Notes under the pieces: generated by a model
Database searches by the model: none
What the model saw: only the letters and a program-made list of their open reading frames with translations
What the model was told of the DNA's origin: nothing
NCBI GenBank assembly: GCA_036960485.1
Contig: JBALXS010000012.1
Location: forward strand, 5,288-69,287
Source: Rs1 sp036960485
Lineage (GTDB): Bacteria > Pseudomonadota > Gammaproteobacteria > Pseudomonadales > Balneatricaceae
Reading direction: 5' to 3'
DNA length: 64,000 bases
Position numbers and translations under genes: made by a program
Shown: piece after piece, positions 1 to 8,987 of the stretch
Layout: every line of letters starts with the position of its first letter
Numbering within the stretch: position 1 is the stretch's first letter

Positions 1-2
1 TT

Positions 3-1343
3 TCTGAGCCCCAAGCGCTAGTTATCGACTTACTCTATACTTTAAGTTTTGCTCTGTTAGGTGTTAGCCTAGCGGTTTTAATGGGTACAGGGCTTTCACT
101 GTTGTATCGCTACAGCATAGTAAGATTGTGCTGTGCATTCTTGCGCGCTATTCACGAATTGTTCTGGGCACTCATTTTTATTCAAATATTTGGCCTCTCA
201 GCAATTACCGCTATTTTAGCTATCGGCATTCCTTATGCCTGTACTTTTGCTAGAGTTTTTCACGATATTTATCAGCAAGCACCCGTCAAATTAACGAATC
301 AGCAGATCGCTGATAACGCCAAAATAAGTAATTTTTGCTATGTACTCCTTCCCCAAGTTTGGCCGCAGATGCAATCGTACTTGCGCTATCGTTTCGAGTG
401 TGGGATTCGCACCAGCGCTGTATTGGGGTTTGTCGGTTTGCCTACAATAGGCTTTCATCTAGAAACGGCTTTTAAACAAGGGGATTACAGCTATGCAGGT
501 GCGCTGCTGATTAGCTTTTATTTACTGATCGCCAGTATTAAATATTGGATGAAGCTCTCTTTACTACCGCTGTATTTATTAGCGGCTTACTATTTCTTAC
601 CTGATAGCTATACGATAAACAACGGCGAAAATATGCTGCGTTTTATCACTGTCGATATTTGGCCACGTGCAGTGCTAAATGCTGATCAAGGTATTATCCA
701 TAGCACTATTATTTATTGGCAGTGGTTTGTTGAGTTGCTACTTGATCAAGGTTTATCTGGTATGGGCCAAACCATCATCCTAACAGTGTTAGCACTTGCA
801 GCTACTTTAGTATTTTGTGTAATAGCGATGCCCGTTTTGGTTTTGATGCATAACTATGTAAGTATTAACATTGTGGGTAACAGCGTACTGTTAGTCGCGC
901 GCTCTACTGCTGAATATATACTAGCTTTTGTGCTATTACTTTTACTCGGCCCTTCAATGCTACCTGCCATCCTAGCGCTGGCGATCCATAACAGTGCACT
1001 AATTAGTTATTTACTCGCGCGTAATATAGACAGCTTAATTTTACCTGCGAAGTTATCGATCAGTGAATTCTTGTATAAAGTACTGCCATCGCTGTACGTA
1101 AATTTTATCTCATTACTGATGTATCGTGCAGAGATTATTTTACGTGAAAGCGCGATATTAGGAGTACTGGGTATTACAACGTTAGGTTTTTATATTGATT
1201 CAGCTTTTGAGGAGCTACGCTTTGATCGCGCCTTAGCATTATTAGTGATGACGGCACTGATGAATTTACTACTTGATCAGTTTTCGAGAAAAATGCAGGT
1301 GCTGTTTACAGGATCTTCAATAAGAGTTAGATCCAGAGATTAA
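3..1343 (+). CDS. PhnE-like ABC transporter permease, two fused halves, 5' truncated
   Basis: Inner-membrane permease of a phosphonate-type ABC importer. The reading frame is open from base 3, so the true start lies left of the window and the methionine at 81 is internal. The visible 446 residues hold two copies of the PhnE-type permease fold. The first contains FLRAIHELFWALIF followed by a degenerate coupling loop ending LLPQVWPQ. The second contains ARSTAEYILAFVLLLLLG and a coupling loop ending KVLPSLY. Each copy ends with the same kind of segment (VLGFVGLPTIGFHLETAF and ILGVLGITTLGFYIDSAF). PhnE proteins are usually about 260-280 residues with one domain, so this is a tandem fusion that could form both halves of the channel alone. 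The ATPase and binding protein would be expected upstream. The substrate cannot be told from the permease. A frame-intact long ORF argues against decay. Confidence 0.72.
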   Translation, partial: SEPQALVIDLLYTLSFALLGVSLAVLMGTGLSLLYRYSIVRLCCAFLRAIHELFWALIFIQIFGLSAITAILAIGIPYACTFARVFHDIYQQAPVKLTNQQIADNAKISNFCYVLLPQVWPQMQSYLRYRFECGIRTSAVLGFVGLPTIGFHLETAFKQGDYSYAGALLISFYLLIASIKYWMKLSLLPLYLLAAYYFLPDSYTINNGENMLRFITVDIWPRAVLNADQGIIHSTIIYWQWFVELLLDQGLSGMGQTIILTVLALAATLVFCVIAMPVLVLMHNYVSINIVGNSVLLVARSTAEYILAFVLLLLLGPSMLPAILALAIHNSALISYLLARNIDSLILPAKLSISEFLYKVLPSLYVNFISLLMYRAEIILRESAILGVLGITTLGFYIDSAFEELRFDRALALLVMTALMNLLLDQFSRKMQVLFTGSSIRVRSRD

Positions 1344-2287
1344 TTGTTGGTACTCATAAGTTTAGATCGGCTCGCTAGCAGAAAGTTGTATTTAAAAAAA
1401 AGTATTCACAACAGCATCACTTAAAATCATGACTGTTCGCTGTAATTTTTGCAGCTCTCTAACTCATTCATTTTACATTGACGATCAGTATCATTTCGCT
1501 AAAAAACCGATCTCACCACAGCAGAAAACCAAAAAAACAAGCTAGATTGCTGCCAACTCTAACCAAAAAAACAATGACTTAAAATATCAAATCAAGCTAA
1601 CGATGACGCGCTTATTATTCCAGGTGGGCGCGCTCCTGAATACCTGCGTCTTAATTCGCAAGTGTTAGATTACGTTAGACATTTTTTATAACACAAAAGC
1701 CTGTTTTGCAAAACCCGAAAAAAACAGCATTGATTATATTAAAGTGTTCTAGAAAAATATGATTTTCCGAGTTCTACTGAGATCTCTATAAACCATTCAT
1801 TTCCTAACATCATTTATTACTTTTGGTACTGATAACTCTGTTGGATTGGTTACTTAAAGACCCACTGCAATGTTTTTCACGATAAGAAAAAGGTAGCAAT
1901 CATATGTATTATCATTTAATAATGGTTCCAGTATATTGGTCATTCGCGATCATTGGTACGAGCCATGGGCCTCTCTATACTCCACTATTTTCTGTAACGT
2001 TTTGAATATAAAATGAATTTACCATTCTATTGCTTATTAACAATAGTTTCACGGCACTAATTTTTCTTATTATTTATCAACAAGTTAAGAAAAATTTTAT
2101 ACTTAACCTGCTCTTAATTTTAATTTTAATTTTACATAATTAACCGAAATTTACTATCTTTCGGCGAATGCCGATTGAATCATCAAGATATCAGCTTAAT
2201 TTTTGTTATATAAGCCTGCTTTTTAATTAAAATAAAAAACTTTTTACCATAAAAATCAATCACCTGCATTAAATATGGATATACCTA
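1344..2287. other. Long AT-rich intergenic region
   Basis: No intact gene is seen in these 944 bases. They hold the PfpI/DJ-1 remnant annotated at 1602-1691 and very AT-rich DNA from about 2030 to 2290 that probably carries the promoter of the following GGDEF/EAL gene. I could not fix a promoter with confidence. Confidence 0.6.
1602..1691 (+). pseudogene. Remnant of a PfpI/DJ-1 family (class I amidotransferase-like) gene
   Basis: The frame starting at 1602 reads DDALIIPGGRAPEYLRLNS and continues QVLDYVRHFL before a stop at 1689. GGRAPEYLRLN is a hallmark segment of PfpI/DJ-1 proteases and deglycases. The stop falls about where the family continues toward its nucleophile Cys. Just after it, in another frame, a short KPV stretch matches what would follow, which suggests a frameshift or stop. 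No start codon, Shine-Dalgarno or N-terminal half is present, and the catalytic Cys region cannot be found. I read it as a decayed gene fragment. Confidence 0.6.
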
Positions 2288-5200
2288 ATGTACATTGGCT
2301 TTCGTAAAATACTGCTTATTTCTATATTTCTAACGCTACTCATCATGGCTGCCGTTTCCTATTCACTCAACACTGGACGCGAAATAGCAGAGCGTAACTC
2401 TCCCTTAGTTAACGCTACTATGAAAATCAAACTTGAAGTAACCACGGCACATCTGTGGTTTGAAGAGCTTATTAATGGCGACCGAAGTATTAATATCGAA
2501 GACATATGGACTCACCTTGATCAGTCTGAGTGGTACGCTCAGGCTATGCTTAATGGCGGCACTAATGAGCTAGGTACTCTAATCCCCCTCAACGATGCTA
2601 ATTTGCGTATTCAAATTAAAGAAACCATAATAGGCATCCATAATTTTCGCCAAATTGCACAAAAACGCTGGGCGCTACCATCAACTTCGAGGGTTAGTTC
2701 CGCTATCGATCAACATTTTGATCTCGCTTTTTCAAATCTTAATATTGCTGTTGATAATATTGAGAGCGCCCTACGTAAAACCGTAGCAGAAGATTTACAA
2801 ACCTTTAAATTTACCCATCGCCTATTAATCGCCCTTATCTTCATATTGGGGATAATCATCACTAGCTTATTACTGCGCTATAACAGGCGCAAAATAAAAA
2901 ATATAGCAGCATTAAAGCGCAGCGAAGAAAACGTTCGTCAATCTAAAAACCAGCTGCTAAATGTAATTAACGGCGCTAAGCTTGGATACTGGGACTGGAA
3001 TTTTCAAACTGGAGAGTATGTAGTTAATGATGAATGGCTATCTATTCTTGGCTTACCACAACAAAATTTCACAAACCACATTCGCCAATGTGGAGAACTT
3101 ATACACCCGCATGACAATGAGCTTTTGAAGACAACTATCAAAGCACATCTACAAACACACACTCAATCTGGGGAAGGTTTAGTGTCTGAATTCAGAATGA
3201 AACATGCTGATGGCAGGTGGATATGGATTCAAGGCTCTGGTTCTGTTGTTGAGTATGATAAAAACACTCACGAGCCAATTCGCCTTTGTGGTATACATCA
3301 AGACATTACCGAGCGAAAATTGGCTGAGCTACGGGAAAAATCCCGTATTCAAGTATTTGAACTTCTTTCCAGTGGCGAGCAATTACCTATCATTCTAGAC
3401 GCCATTGTACAGGGTGTTGAGCAAGAAAACCCGGCGATGTTATGTAGCATTTTATTATTAGATGATACTGGGAAGTATTTATTGAGCGGCGCAGCACCCA
3501 GCCTTCCTGACTTTTATAACACAGCAATTCATGGCGTTAAAACTGCAATGGGAGCTGGATCTTGCGGAACGGCTGCCTTTACCAATGAACGTGTGATTGT
3601 TAGTGATATTCAAAACCACCCGTACTGGGCTGCCTATAAAGAGCTAGCGTCTAAAGCTGGATTAGCTGCCTGCTGGTCTGAACCAATACGTTCAATACGA
3701 GGTAAAGTACTGGGAACTTTTGCTATCTATCATCACAATAAACATCAACCAACAGCGGCTAACCTTAGCTTAATTGAGCAGACGGCTTACTTAGCAAGCA
3801 TTGCTATTGAGCAAGCTAAAAGCCTCTTAACGATAAAAAACAATGGCGTTCGATTCCACCAGTTGCTGCAGTCTATCCCTTCAGTTGCCATACAAGGCTA
3901 TGACTGTACGGGCAAAACATGCTACTGGAATAAAGCATCCGAGAATCTATATGGGTACAGCGCCGATGAAGCATTGGGCCGAAGCATCTATGACTTAATC
4001 ATTCCGTCAGCAATGCATGTCGAAGTGCGAGATGCAATGCAGCTGATGCTTCAATCTAAACAGCCTATCCCCTCTGCCGAGCTGACTTTAATGAGAAAAG
4101 ATGGAACAGCGGCTAATATACTTTCCAGCCACGCCTATGTTAATGTCCCAGGACAGTCGCCTGAAATGTTTTGCATTGATATTGATTTAACCGAACAAAA
4201 ACAAGCTGAAGAAAAACTCAAGCTTGCTGCCAATGTGTTCTCACACGCCCGCGAAGGCATTATTATTACAGATACTAGCGGCACAATCATTGATGCCAAT
4301 GAAACATTCGCGGCTATAACCGGCTATAGCCATGCCGAGGTTGTTGGTCAAAACGCCCGCATTCTTAAATCTGGGCGACATTTGCCCGAATTTTACACTG
4401 ATATGTGGAAAGCTATATTGGAAGAAGGTTATTGGTCTGGTGAAGTATGGAACCGTCGTAAAAATGGCGAAGTATATGCTGAAATGAAAACCATCAGTGT
4501 GGTACGTGATGAACACGGTATTTCTACTCACTATGTGGCATTAGGTAGCGACATCACTCTAATAAAAGAGCATAAAAATCAACTGGATTACATCACCCAT
4601 TACGACAAATTAACTAGCTTACCTAATCGTTCATTACTAGCTGACCGACTATCTCGAACAATGTTGCAGTGCAACCGTAATCAAAGATCACTTGCAGTGG
4701 TATGTCTTGATCTAGATGATTTTAAGCGCGTCAATGACACTCTAGGTCATTGTGTGGGAGATGATTTGCTCATTGCACTCTCTGCCCGCATGAGAGAAGC
4801 ATTACGTGAAAATGATAGTTTAGCCCGTATTGGCGGTGATGAATTCCTAGCTGTGTTAGCTGACTTAGAAAAAGAGGAGGATTGTGAGCCGGTACTAGAG
4901 CGACTCTTACTAGCGGTGTCTGAGCCTGTAACCTTATGTGGCAATGTTTTAAATTTATCAGCCAGTATTGGTGTCACTCTCTATCCGCAAGATAATGTAG
5001 ACGCCGATTTACTATTACGCCATGCAGACCAAGCCATGTATGTAGCGAAAGAATCAGGTAAGAATCGTTATCACTTATTTGATACCGCCCAAGATGACGC
5101 TGCTAAAGCGCAACACGAGAGCCTTGAAGCTATTCGCAGCGCATTAGATAATCATCAGTTTGTGCTTCATTATCAGCCCAAGGTTAATATGAAGACAGGA

Positions 5201-5905
5201 ACGGTAATAGGTTTTGAAGCGCTTATTCGTTGGCAGCACCCGACACGAGGCCTATTAAATCCGATTGAGTTTTTACCTGTTATTGAAAATAGCCCTATGA
5301 GCATCGAGCTCGGTGAATGGGTTATTGATGCCGCTCTGACACAAATAAGCCAATGGCAAAAAATGCGGTCTGATTTCCCTATAAGTACCAGTGTCAATAT
5401 CGCAGCAGTACAATTACAACAAGCGAGCTTTACGCAGATGCTAACCACACTGTTAGCAGCTCACTCGGACGTTGAACCACGCTTTTTAGAATTAGAAGTG
5501 CTGGAAACAAGTGCCTTAGATGATGTGCATGATGTTTCAATCACCATGAATGCCTGTATAGCGCTGGGCGTAAGCTTTGCCTTAGATGATTTTGGCACTG
5601 GTTATTCATCCCTAATTTACCTTAGACGACTACCTGCAAACTTGATTAAAATAGATCAGAGCTTTGTACGAGATATGCTACATGACACTGATGATTTAGC
5701 CATTGTTGAAGGCGTGATAGCTTTAGCTAAATCATTCAAACGTGAGGTAATTGCTGAAGGAGTTGAAACGATTGAACACGGCACTGCATTATTGCAACTA
5801 GGATGTGAACTCGCACAAGGTTACGGCATTGCTAGGCCAATGCCCGCCAAAGACATTCCTCAGTGGATTAGTAATTGGAAGCCTAATGCTAATTGGAAAA
5901 TTTGA
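2288..5905 (+). CDS. Membrane PAS-GAF-PAS-PAS-GGDEF-EAL c-di-GMP signalling protein
   Basis: A 1205-residue inner-membrane sensor that should make and/or degrade cyclic di-GMP. Order: transmembrane helix near residues 7-27; a helical periplasmic sensor of about 150 residues; a second helix near 180-198; PAS (about 220-345); GAF (about 350-515); PAS (about 520-640); PAS (about 645-765); GGDEF domain; EAL domain. The cyclase signature GGDEF is intact at 849-853 and is preceded by an RxxD inhibitory site (REND). The EAL motif is at 977-979 (FEALIRWQHP) and DDFGTGYSS at 1100-1108, so both enzymes look competent. PAS3-GGDEF-EAL closely resembles the same block of the gene at 8988-12554, while the sensor halves differ. 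It stands alone on the + strand, with convergent genes downstream. Confidence 0.93.
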   Translation: MYIGFRKILLISIFLTLLIMAAVSYSLNTGREIAERNSPLVNATMKIKLEVTTAHLWFEELINGDRSINIEDIWTHLDQSEWYAQAMLNGGTNELGTLIPLNDANLRIQIKETIIGIHNFRQIAQKRWALPSTSRVSSAIDQHFDLAFSNLNIAVDNIESALRKTVAEDLQTFKFTHRLLIALIFILGIIITSLLLRYNRRKIKNIAALKRSEENVRQSKNQLLNVINGAKLGYWDWNFQTGEYVVNDEWLSILGLPQQNFTNHIRQCGELIHPHDNELLKTTIKAHLQTHTQSGEGLVSEFRMKHADGRWIWIQGSGSVVEYDKNTHEPIRLCGIHQDITERKLAELREKSRIQVFELLSSGEQLPIILDAIVQGVEQENPAMLCSILLLDDTGKYLLSGAAPSLPDFYNTAIHGVKTAMGAGSCGTAAFTNERVIVSDIQNHPYWAAYKELASKAGLAACWSEPIRSIRGKVLGTFAIYHHNKHQPTAANLSLIEQTAYLASIAIEQAKSLLTIKNNGVRFHQLLQSIPSVAIQGYDCTGKTCYWNKASENLYGYSADEALGRSIYDLIIPSAMHVEVRDAMQLMLQSKQPIPSAELTLMRKDGTAANILSSHAYVNVPGQSPEMFCIDIDLTEQKQAEEKLKLAANVFSHAREGIIITDTSGTIIDANETFAAITGYSHAEVVGQNARILKSGRHLPEFYTDMWKAILEEGYWSGEVWNRRKNGEVYAEMKTISVVRDEHGISTHYVALGSDITLIKEHKNQLDYITHYDKLTSLPNRSLLADRLSRTMLQCNRNQRSLAVVCLDLDDFKRVNDTLGHCVGDDLLIALSARMREALRENDSLARIGGDEFLAVLADLEKEEDCEPVLERLLLAVSEPVTLCGNVLNLSASIGVTLYPQDNVDADLLLRHADQAMYVAKESGKNRYHLFDTAQDDAAKAQHESLEAIRSALDNHQFVLHYQPKVNMKTGTVIGFEALIRWQHPTRGLLNPIEFLPVIENSPMSIELGEWVIDAALTQISQWQKMRSDFPISTSVNIAAVQLQQASFTQMLTTLLAAHSDVEPRFLELEVLETSALDDVHDVSITMNACIALGVSFALDDFGTGYSSLIYLRRLPANLIKIDQSFVRDMLHDTDDLAIVEGVIALAKSFKREVIAEGVETIEHGTALLQLGCELAQGYGIARPMPAKDIPQWISNWKPNANWKI

Positions 5906-6010
5906 ATCAACAGATAGAAAAAGAACACCTCCAATCATCTAGCCATGAAGCTGGTGAGGTGAAGACCAGTTATCTTAGGCTATAAGTATTTTAACTATCT
6001 ACTACACCAT

Positions 6011-6030
6011 TATTGTAAGCGTTTACAATA
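6011..6030. promoter_or_regulatory. LacI-family-operator-like palindrome
   Basis: TATTGTAAGC followed directly by GTTTACAATA: a 20-bp palindrome with one mismatched pair and a central CG. This is the usual shape of LacI/GalR operators. It sits between two convergent genes, where no promoter is expected, and no LacI-type regulator lies in the window. It may be an orphan site or chance. Confidence 0.3.
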
Positions 6031-6053
6031 CAGCTTTTGTAGCTAGCTAAACA

Positions 6054-6082
6054 ACTACTCCCTCATGGATTACGGGAGTAGT
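6054..6082. terminator. Hairpin between convergent genes
   Basis: ACTACTCCC (6054-6062) pairs perfectly with GGGAGTAGT (6074-6082) across an 11-base loop. It lies just past the stop of the chemoreceptor gene and after the + strand GGDEF/EAL gene. The T-runs on either side are weak, so termination is plausible but not certain. Confidence 0.45.
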
Positions 6083-6092
6083 CAGTGTGCCT

Positions 6093-7190
6093 TTATTTAT
6101 TTTTTGCCTTTTGATATTCGTAGTAAATTTCCTCCAACAAATCAGTAACCCGCTGGCTTTGCTCTTCCATTATTTCTAAGTGCTTTGCCATCTTCAACAA
6201 ATCATTATTGGCAGCACATTCTAATGCAGCTCTTCCTGAACTGTGCACCAATTCGTGGGGGGAATTTATTAATTTGTATGCAGATAGATGGCTATATTTT
6301 TCAGCCCCTTCTCCTTCAAAGTACCATATTCCCATACGGCATTGAGTATGTTCATTTGGTAAATTGGTAAAATTTTTGTTTTTGATTAGATTATAAACAT
6401 TGTTTTTCCAGACTACGTGGTCCAATTTCACAGTATCTAAGAAGGCTTTAATTGATGTTCTATCAATCACGCCTTGCATCTCTTTCGAACTCACCAGTAC
6501 TTGATTAACGACTTGATCTATTTGCTGGGATGAGGCGGATACATCAAGCGCACTCGATTTATTTTCATTTATTGATCTATGAATTTTTTCTGTTTGCTGA
6601 ATTACTTGTAAAACTAATTTCTCTATTTCACTGCTAGCGTCAGACGCTTTGCCTGCTAGAGCACGTACCTCATCTGCGACTACCGAAAACCCTCTGCCTG
6701 CTTCGCCCGCTCTCGCAGCTTCGATAGCAGCATTAAGTGCCAATAGGTTGGTTTGATCTGAAATAGACTGTATAGATGATACTAATCCATTTATTGAGTT
6801 AACAGATGTATCAAGTACCGAAATTGAATTTTCACTGTCAATTGCCAGCCTGTTTATATCAAAAGCTCTGGTAGCTAATCTCGCTAATGCCTCTCTTGTT
6901 TGCAAGAAAGTTTCATCTAGTCGCTGTAGTTTTTGCTGCTCAGCAGTCAAAATCTCGGCACTATTACTCAATCCGTCTCTGATGCTATTAAGCATCACTG
7001 CGCCTTTTAATTGGCTAGAGAAAGCGGCATGAGCTCCTTGTGAAGATTTTTTATCTGATTCTAATAATTCAACTTTAGTTTGCCAGTTATTATTTAACGC
7101 TGTTATTTCTGCTAAATGTTGAGCTCTCTCTAAGTCTAGTTGTTCTTTCAATGATTCATTTTCTTTACGCAATTTCTTTTGAAACAGCAT
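6093..7190 (-). CDS. Soluble methyl-accepting chemotaxis protein with C-terminal CZB zinc-sensing domain
   Basis: A 365-residue cytoplasmic chemoreceptor with no membrane segment. The first 50 residues are a charged coiled coil. The signalling hairpin carries the conserved tip sequence QTNLLALNAAIEAARAGE and then GRGFSVVADEVRALA, where CheA and CheW bind. The C-terminal 110 residues are a chemoreceptor zinc-binding (CZB) domain with the expected 3His-1Cys set: His258 (LDHVVWK), Cys284 (CRMGIWYFEG), His312 and His316 (PHELVH). CZB domains bind zinc and can respond to hypochlorous acid through the Cys. The start has AGGCGG upstream. The gene lies beside a CHASE-GGDEF cyclase read in the same direction; zinc-dependent crosstalk with c-di-GMP is possible but only inferred. 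Confidence 0.92.
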   Translation of the reverse strand: MLFQKKLRKENESLKEQLDLERAQHLAEITALNNNWQTKVELLESDKKSSQGAHAAFSSQLKGAVMLNSIRDGLSNSAEILTAEQQKLQRLDETFLQTREALARLATRAFDINRLAIDSENSISVLDTSVNSINGLVSSIQSISDQTNLLALNAAIEAARAGEAGRGFSVVADEVRALAGKASDASSEIEKLVLQVIQQTEKIHRSINENKSSALDVSASSQQIDQVVNQVLVSSKEMQGVIDRTSIKAFLDTVKLDHVVWKNNVYNLIKNKNFTNLPNEHTQCRMGIWYFEGEGAEKYSHLSAYKLINSPHELVHSSGRAALECAANNDLLKMAKHLEIMEEQSQRVTDLLEEIYYEYQKAKNK

Positions 7191-7352
7191 TAAACACCGC
7201 CTAATTTATTAGAAAAATATCTTTTTAAAGATAATAACCCTCAGTTAACTAGCTGTAATTATACATATAAAAATACTAAACTTACCTATGGTTATTCTAA
7301 AAAGTTAGTTTTAATTTCAATATAATAACCGAGTAGAAATATTCAGCTTAAG

Positions 7353-8807
7353 TTATTCATTACTATTAGGGCCAGCAAACTTGTAGCTATTTTTCCCATT
7401 CTTTTTTACCAAATACATCACAGCATCAGATTTTTGCAATAGCTCGTCAATAGAAGTTCCATGATTGGGATATATAGCAATACCGATGCTAGCTCCAGCT
7501 ATAACTTGAACATCTGCTATATTAAATGGGCAAGAAATGGCCTCTATTATTTGGCAAGTCACTTCTTCAGCACCCTTCGCGTCACAATTTGCATTGAGCA
7601 TGACCACGAATTCATCACCTCCAAAGCGTGCCACGATATCCGATTCTCGCACTCGAGCTAATAACCGCCCAGCTATCACTTTGAGAACTTGATCCCCAGC
7701 AGCATGACCTAGAGAATCATTAATTTGTTTAAAACCATCGATGTCAATGAAGAGCACCGCCCTTGATGTTTTCTCTCGCTTAGCGCTAGCTATGGATAAT
7801 TCGCTAAGCTCCTCAAAGAGGCTACGATTAGGTAATAAAGTTAAAGAATCATGCTGTGCCATGTGCCGTGCTAACTCTTCAGCTTTTATGCGATTTTGTA
7901 CTTCTTTTGAAAGATTTCTTGTCGCTTCACTTATCTTCAGTTCAAGCAGTCGCGGCCTATCTAGTATCAAGAAAGTAGCACTTGAACTAAGAGCGGCAAT
8001 AACTAAGGCCAGAATCCAGTATCCAAAAGACACAATACAGTTATTGGTTATTTGCGCATTGCCATTAGAGACTGCTAACTGCCAGCTAGCGTTGGGCAGC
8101 TGGACATCCGCTATCACCAGAGCTGCGTCAAATGTTGCTGGCTCACCGATAAATACTTCTCCTTGCGAGCCCTGCCCATCCCTACCACGGATCGCAACTA
8201 TATAATTTCGCCTTAAATCACCAATTAGTGATGATTTCATTAGTGAATCAATATCAATTAAGACGATGGCAAACCCCCAAAAAGCTGGCATATTCAAAGT
8301 GTCAGAAAAAAGGTATATAGGTCTTCTTGCAATAATAGCACGCCCTCCTTGAATCAAATTGACAGGACCTGCAATGATGTAACTGTGCTCGCGAATGGAT
8401 CTCTGCGCTAAAGCCAGGCGACGAGGATCGGCAAGTAAATTATGCCCTAGCGCCTTTCGATTCTGCTCGATATCAGTTAAGTAAGTGACGATACCATTGG
8501 GCGCTAATTGCAAACTCACTATTGCAGATAAATCTCTTTTTAGTGCTGAGGCAAAACTGTCGAATTGTTGCTCAGAAAACTCTTTATGGGTTGTCACGAA
8601 AGCGCTCAAACTGCTGGTTAAATTTAACCTGACATTCATCGATGATGAAAGAAATGCAGCAGCGTCTGTTACTTGTTTTTCTACTTGCATTTGCTTAGTT
8701 AAAGCAACTTCCTGCTTAATTAAATAAGTTGCCAGCAAAATCAAAAAACCGACAATAACAGCTCCCCAAAGCGGGCGCCCATGTAAGCTGGTGCGTAATA
8801 TTTTCAA
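7353..8807 (-). CDS. CHASE-domain membrane diguanylate cyclase
   Basis: A 484-residue membrane diguanylate cyclase that would turn 2 GTP into c-di-GMP. A transmembrane helix near residues 13-32 is followed by a periplasmic CHASE domain. CHASE features are the stretches ending RDLSAIVSLQLAPNGIV and the block around REHSYIIAGPVNLIQGGRAI. A second helix lies near 263-285, then a short coiled coil and a GGDEF domain with intact GGDEF at 396-400 and an RxxD inhibitory site (RESD) before it. There is no EAL domain. The start appears to be TTG: no in-frame ATG lies nearby, and a stop is found shortly upstream in frame. The ligand of the CHASE domain is unknown. Confidence 0.9.
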   Translation of the reverse strand: MKILRTSLHGRPLWGAVIVGFLILLATYLIKQEVALTKQMQVEKQVTDAAAFLSSSMNVRLNLTSSLSAFVTTHKEFSEQQFDSFASALKRDLSAIVSLQLAPNGIVTYLTDIEQNRKALGHNLLADPRRLALAQRSIREHSYIIAGPVNLIQGGRAIIARRPIYLFSDTLNMPAFWGFAIVLIDIDSLMKSSLIGDLRRNYIVAIRGRDGQGSQGEVFIGEPATFDAALVIADVQLPNASWQLAVSNGNAQITNNCIVSFGYWILALVIAALSSSATFLILDRPRLLELKISEATRNLSKEVQNRIKAEELARHMAQHDSLTLLPNRSLFEELSELSIASAKREKTSRAVLFIDIDGFKQINDSLGHAAGDQVLKVIAGRLLARVRESDIVARFGGDEFVVMLNANCDAKGAEEVTCQIIEAISCPFNIADVQVIAGASIGIAIYPNHGTSIDELLQKSDAVMYLVKKNGKNSYKFAGPNSNE

Positions 8808-8987
8808 AAATTTTGTCTCATGTTAAAGTTCCATTTTCGCAACGGCTGTAATGCCGTTTAATATTCGGGCAACTAGGCACTGTGAAAAAGTTAACTCGAA
8901 TCCGTTCAGTCTGCGCGCAGATTTTTTAAAAGTTAGTAAGTGTTTATTAATCCCGTATTTTCTGCGAGTTATTGGCCACAACTCATT

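Noticed and set aside
1904..2005. 33-codon hydrophobic + strand frame with AAGGTAG before ATG
   Set aside because: No family resemblance, and it lies in a spacer that holds decayed DNA; too short to support.
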